44,982 nucleotides of DNA from Gnetum montanum (lineage: Eukaryota; Streptophyta; Gnetopsida; Gnetales; Gnetaceae). The DNA lies in the NCBI GenBank assembly GCA_015680685.1, contig MNCI01016441.1, positions 1 to 44,982 on the forward strand. The letters are read 5' to 3'. The position numbers were made by a program, and so were the translations under genes. Numbering within the stretch: the first letter of the stretch is position 1; every line of letters begins with the position of its first letter. The notes beneath the pieces are model-generated. The model ran no database searches and was not told the DNA's origin. It saw only the letters and a list, made by a program, of their open reading frames with translations. Shown one piece after another: positions 42,778-44,982 of the stretch.

Positions 42778-44982
42778 GTGATTGGTTGCTCAATTCATAA
42801 CTGATGATCCAAAGAATCAAGTAGTAGGAGAGCCAGTGTAGACAAAGGACATCATCGATACATGTTACCTCTTGGACATCTAGAAGATGCTAGAGTATTC
42901 TTGATACAACATCAATAATACTCTGATGGTGGCACAAAGAGCCTACTTCTTATAGACTCCCCCGAGCACCATGTACTAATCATAGGGGTAGGCATGGCTA
43001 TTATAGGTTTCAATGTTTTATCTTTATTTAATTTGGTCATTTTCTTAACTTGTTGATTTTACACACATCTTGTATGTATAGGGTTAATGATCAACTCTTG
43101 GTGGTAACCCACACTATGTTAAGTGAATTCATGAAAGGCCCCAAGATGAGACATGTAATTTTTGAATAGCTAAGAGGGAACTTTGATGAATACCCTACCA
43201 TATTTGACCCTGTTTACAAGAAGTGTGTGCCTACCAAATTATCACATAGGTAGTGGACATCCCCTAAGGTCATCAAAGATATGGGCATCACTATTGGAAG
43301 CCTCGCATAAGCTTTAACAAGTAAAACAAAGAAAGGCAAGAAAAATCATTGTTTTCTATGTTATACCTAAGGTTTTATGGCTATAATGGTCTTAAATATT
43401 CTATGGTCTAAACATAGCTATACTAATGCTAAGAATTTATTTTTGGCTTATGGGACCATCAACTTCTATTGATGTCACTATATCCCTTGTTAGACATTTT
43501 TCAGATACTCTCATCCTAAAATTCGACAAGGTGGGACTAGCACAGGAGTGGTTGAGGGGATAGGCATTTGGAACATCTAGACAATCATCATGCATTTAGG
43601 TTTTCATGAGGACTTCATGGCACTTGGCCCTATTGTTCCTTTTGTAGAGATGCTAAACATCATCAACTCCTTCTACACAAAAGCCAACATGTTCTACACA
43701 ATAATGCAAGGCATACCAAATACCATTGCCATCAACGAGGCTAACTTTCATGACTTTTTTAGTGTTCATACTGATAGGATATCAATTACCAAAAAATTAA
43801 TGAAGAAGGCCAAACATCCTAAGGAAGTTTAGAAGTGGTTTGATGCCAGCAAGGGCCACTTTGGACTTGCTTTTGAGGGCTTCATGAACCCTGATGCAAG
43901 GGAGTCCTATCCCTTATTCAAGTCTTATGCCTTTCCTAAATTGTAATCACAAAATAAAGTAATCGATATTACAAAGGAATGGACCTTTAAGAAATTCTTA
44001 ATGAAGGAGACTCATTTTAACTAGGCCACTTCCTTGGCTACCAACCTCAAGGAGAAAATCCTCAAACTCTGTGAGGACCTTTTTATGACAATCCACATGA
44101 ACTATGCATTTTTTCTAGGTTATTTAAAGAGGTTTATGAAATTTTTTGTGGTGAGTATAAATGGATCATGGATGTACTAGAACCCAAAACAACTCTCCTA
44201 GCCTTGGATAAAACATCTTTATCCAAGTATGCAGGCTCAAAACCCACCAAAGAACATAGGAGATTCACTATCTGTGACCACCAATAACCTTTGTGTTAGT
44301 TGATGTGAATCCCTTGATAGCATGGGGGAGATGACTCTTACATTCTTAGTGAACATCCAAAGGGCTCAATAGTTGCATGTTGAAGCTAATGGGGTAGCCA
44401 AGGCTAGTTTGAAATGGCCAATAAAGGAAGCACCACCAGCATCAAAGCCACCATCTAAGGAAAGGATCATCTTTAAGATACCTTGATTAGATTAGGTAGT
44501 CATAGGTACATTTTAACTATGTTCTTAATGTTTTTGACTATGTTATGTCCTATGGATACATGTGCAAACTTGGATAATGGGTTATGGTTATAGGTTAGTA
44601 GCAGAACTTAGTAGCTCAACTTGCCATTATGGAAAAAGTGAAAAGATAGGAAAAGGAGGCACACAAACTTGTAGAGAAGGAGCTAAGGCATAAGCTACCA
44701 TGGTAGAGGAGGAACAAAGTTAGGTAAAGGAGGCACCCTTGTAGTAAGATATGGACAATCCCCTTGTTCAATGAGCCACTACTCAAGAAGCCCTAAATTG
44801 ACATCCTCAATGATAATGATGAGGATGAAAATGAGAATGTGAATATGAATCTGGGTATGTCTATGCTTTTCTTGTTATTGCCTATGGTTTTATGTTTAAT
44901 TTCTTAGTTCTTGCACAATGATTTTTATGCTTATCGTAGTTCTTGAGCCACCAATAGAGGTCTCTACATCCATCTTTTGTAT
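42778..44982 (+). pseudogene. Intron-containing broken gene, copy 2 (partial, runs off both the gap and the window end)
   Basis: Homologous to 11132-14890. After the gap the first readable exon ends near 42987 and contains MLEYS, a TGA, then YNINNTLMVA, matching MLEFS and YNMNNTLIVG of copy 1 (HAD motif IV region). A donor (G|GTAGGC) and an acceptor (TGTATGTATAG, ending at 43081) bound a short intron at the same place as in copy 1. The next exon (DQLLVVTHTMLSEFMKGPKM) matches DNLLLLAHIALNAFTKSPNV. The 43590-44490 block matches exon 3 of copy 1 over a long distance, with DARESYPLFKSYAFPKL and ETHFN. A donor AG|GTACAT near 44505 and an acceptor TTATAG near 44595 lead to a Gln/Lys/Glu-rich segment, as in copy 1, and then an Asp/Glu/Asn-rich end (NDNDEDENENVN). 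There are many stops. Identity to copy 1 is low, so the split is old. Confidence 0.6.

Noticed and set aside
41999-42820. Long open frames on both strands across the N run
   Set aside because: They are open only because N codons cannot encode stops; flanking residues show no family.

Overview
The window looks like nuclear, heterochromatic DNA from a plant with a large, repeat-filled genome. A gymnosperm is plausible, but the sequence alone does not prove it. It is AT-rich and visibly poor in CG. Almost all of it is old LTR-retrotransposon sequence whose reading frames are broken by stops where Gln or Arg codons are expected. I see no intact gene and no rRNA, tRNA or CRISPR. One run of 681 N (42097-42777) is an assembly gap.

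Layout. (1) 1-4.4 kb: a plus-strand Ty3/gypsy remnant (gag with a CCHC knuckle, then a protease), preceded by an LTR-like leader. (2) 4.4-5.85 kb: minus-strand Tat-lineage pol (copy A), with an internal deletion between reverse transcriptase and integrase. (3) 6.5-9.9 kb: an array of about 190 bp units, each carrying palindromic GACTACxCT-type boxes. (4) 11.1-14.9 kb: a plus-strand, intron-containing broken gene. Its first exon resembles a NIF/FCP1-like HAD phosphatase, and the rest is unknown. (5) 15.6-25.7 kb: a minus-strand Tat-like gag-protease, split inside the protease by a 6508 bp element at 15993-22500. That insert has about 1 kb LTRs, a tRNA-Met type primer site, a purine tract and a 5 bp target duplication. 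It carries a copia-type gag and a second ORF, but no recognisable pol. (6) 25.7-28.6 kb: leader/LTR-like DNA with short repeats. (7) 28.6-31.6 kb: a minus-strand Ty3/gypsy pol of the chromovirus type. (8) 31.6-32.3 kb: a reversed LTR fragment related to the insert. (9) 32.3-34.7 kb: LTR-like DNA. (10) 34.7-38.2 kb: minus-strand Tat pol (copy C), nearly full length, with two RNase H domains. (11) 38.7-40.9 kb: a second array of about 190 bp units with a different palindromic box. (12) 42.8-45 kb: a second, diverged copy of the intron-containing gene.

The most interesting point is that the order Tat pol (minus) / palindromic array / spacer / split gene (plus) occurs twice, at 4.4-14.9 kb and at 34.7-45 kb. 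The spacers on both sides of the arrays are similar, while the array boxes and the gene copies have diverged strongly. A recent segmental duplication is therefore unlikely. The split gene and the array may be regular parts of one very large retroelement family. Its gag-protease half would lie beyond the split gene, as the 25.7-15.6 kb gag-protease does for copy A. This model is an inference; the pieces themselves are visible in the sequence.
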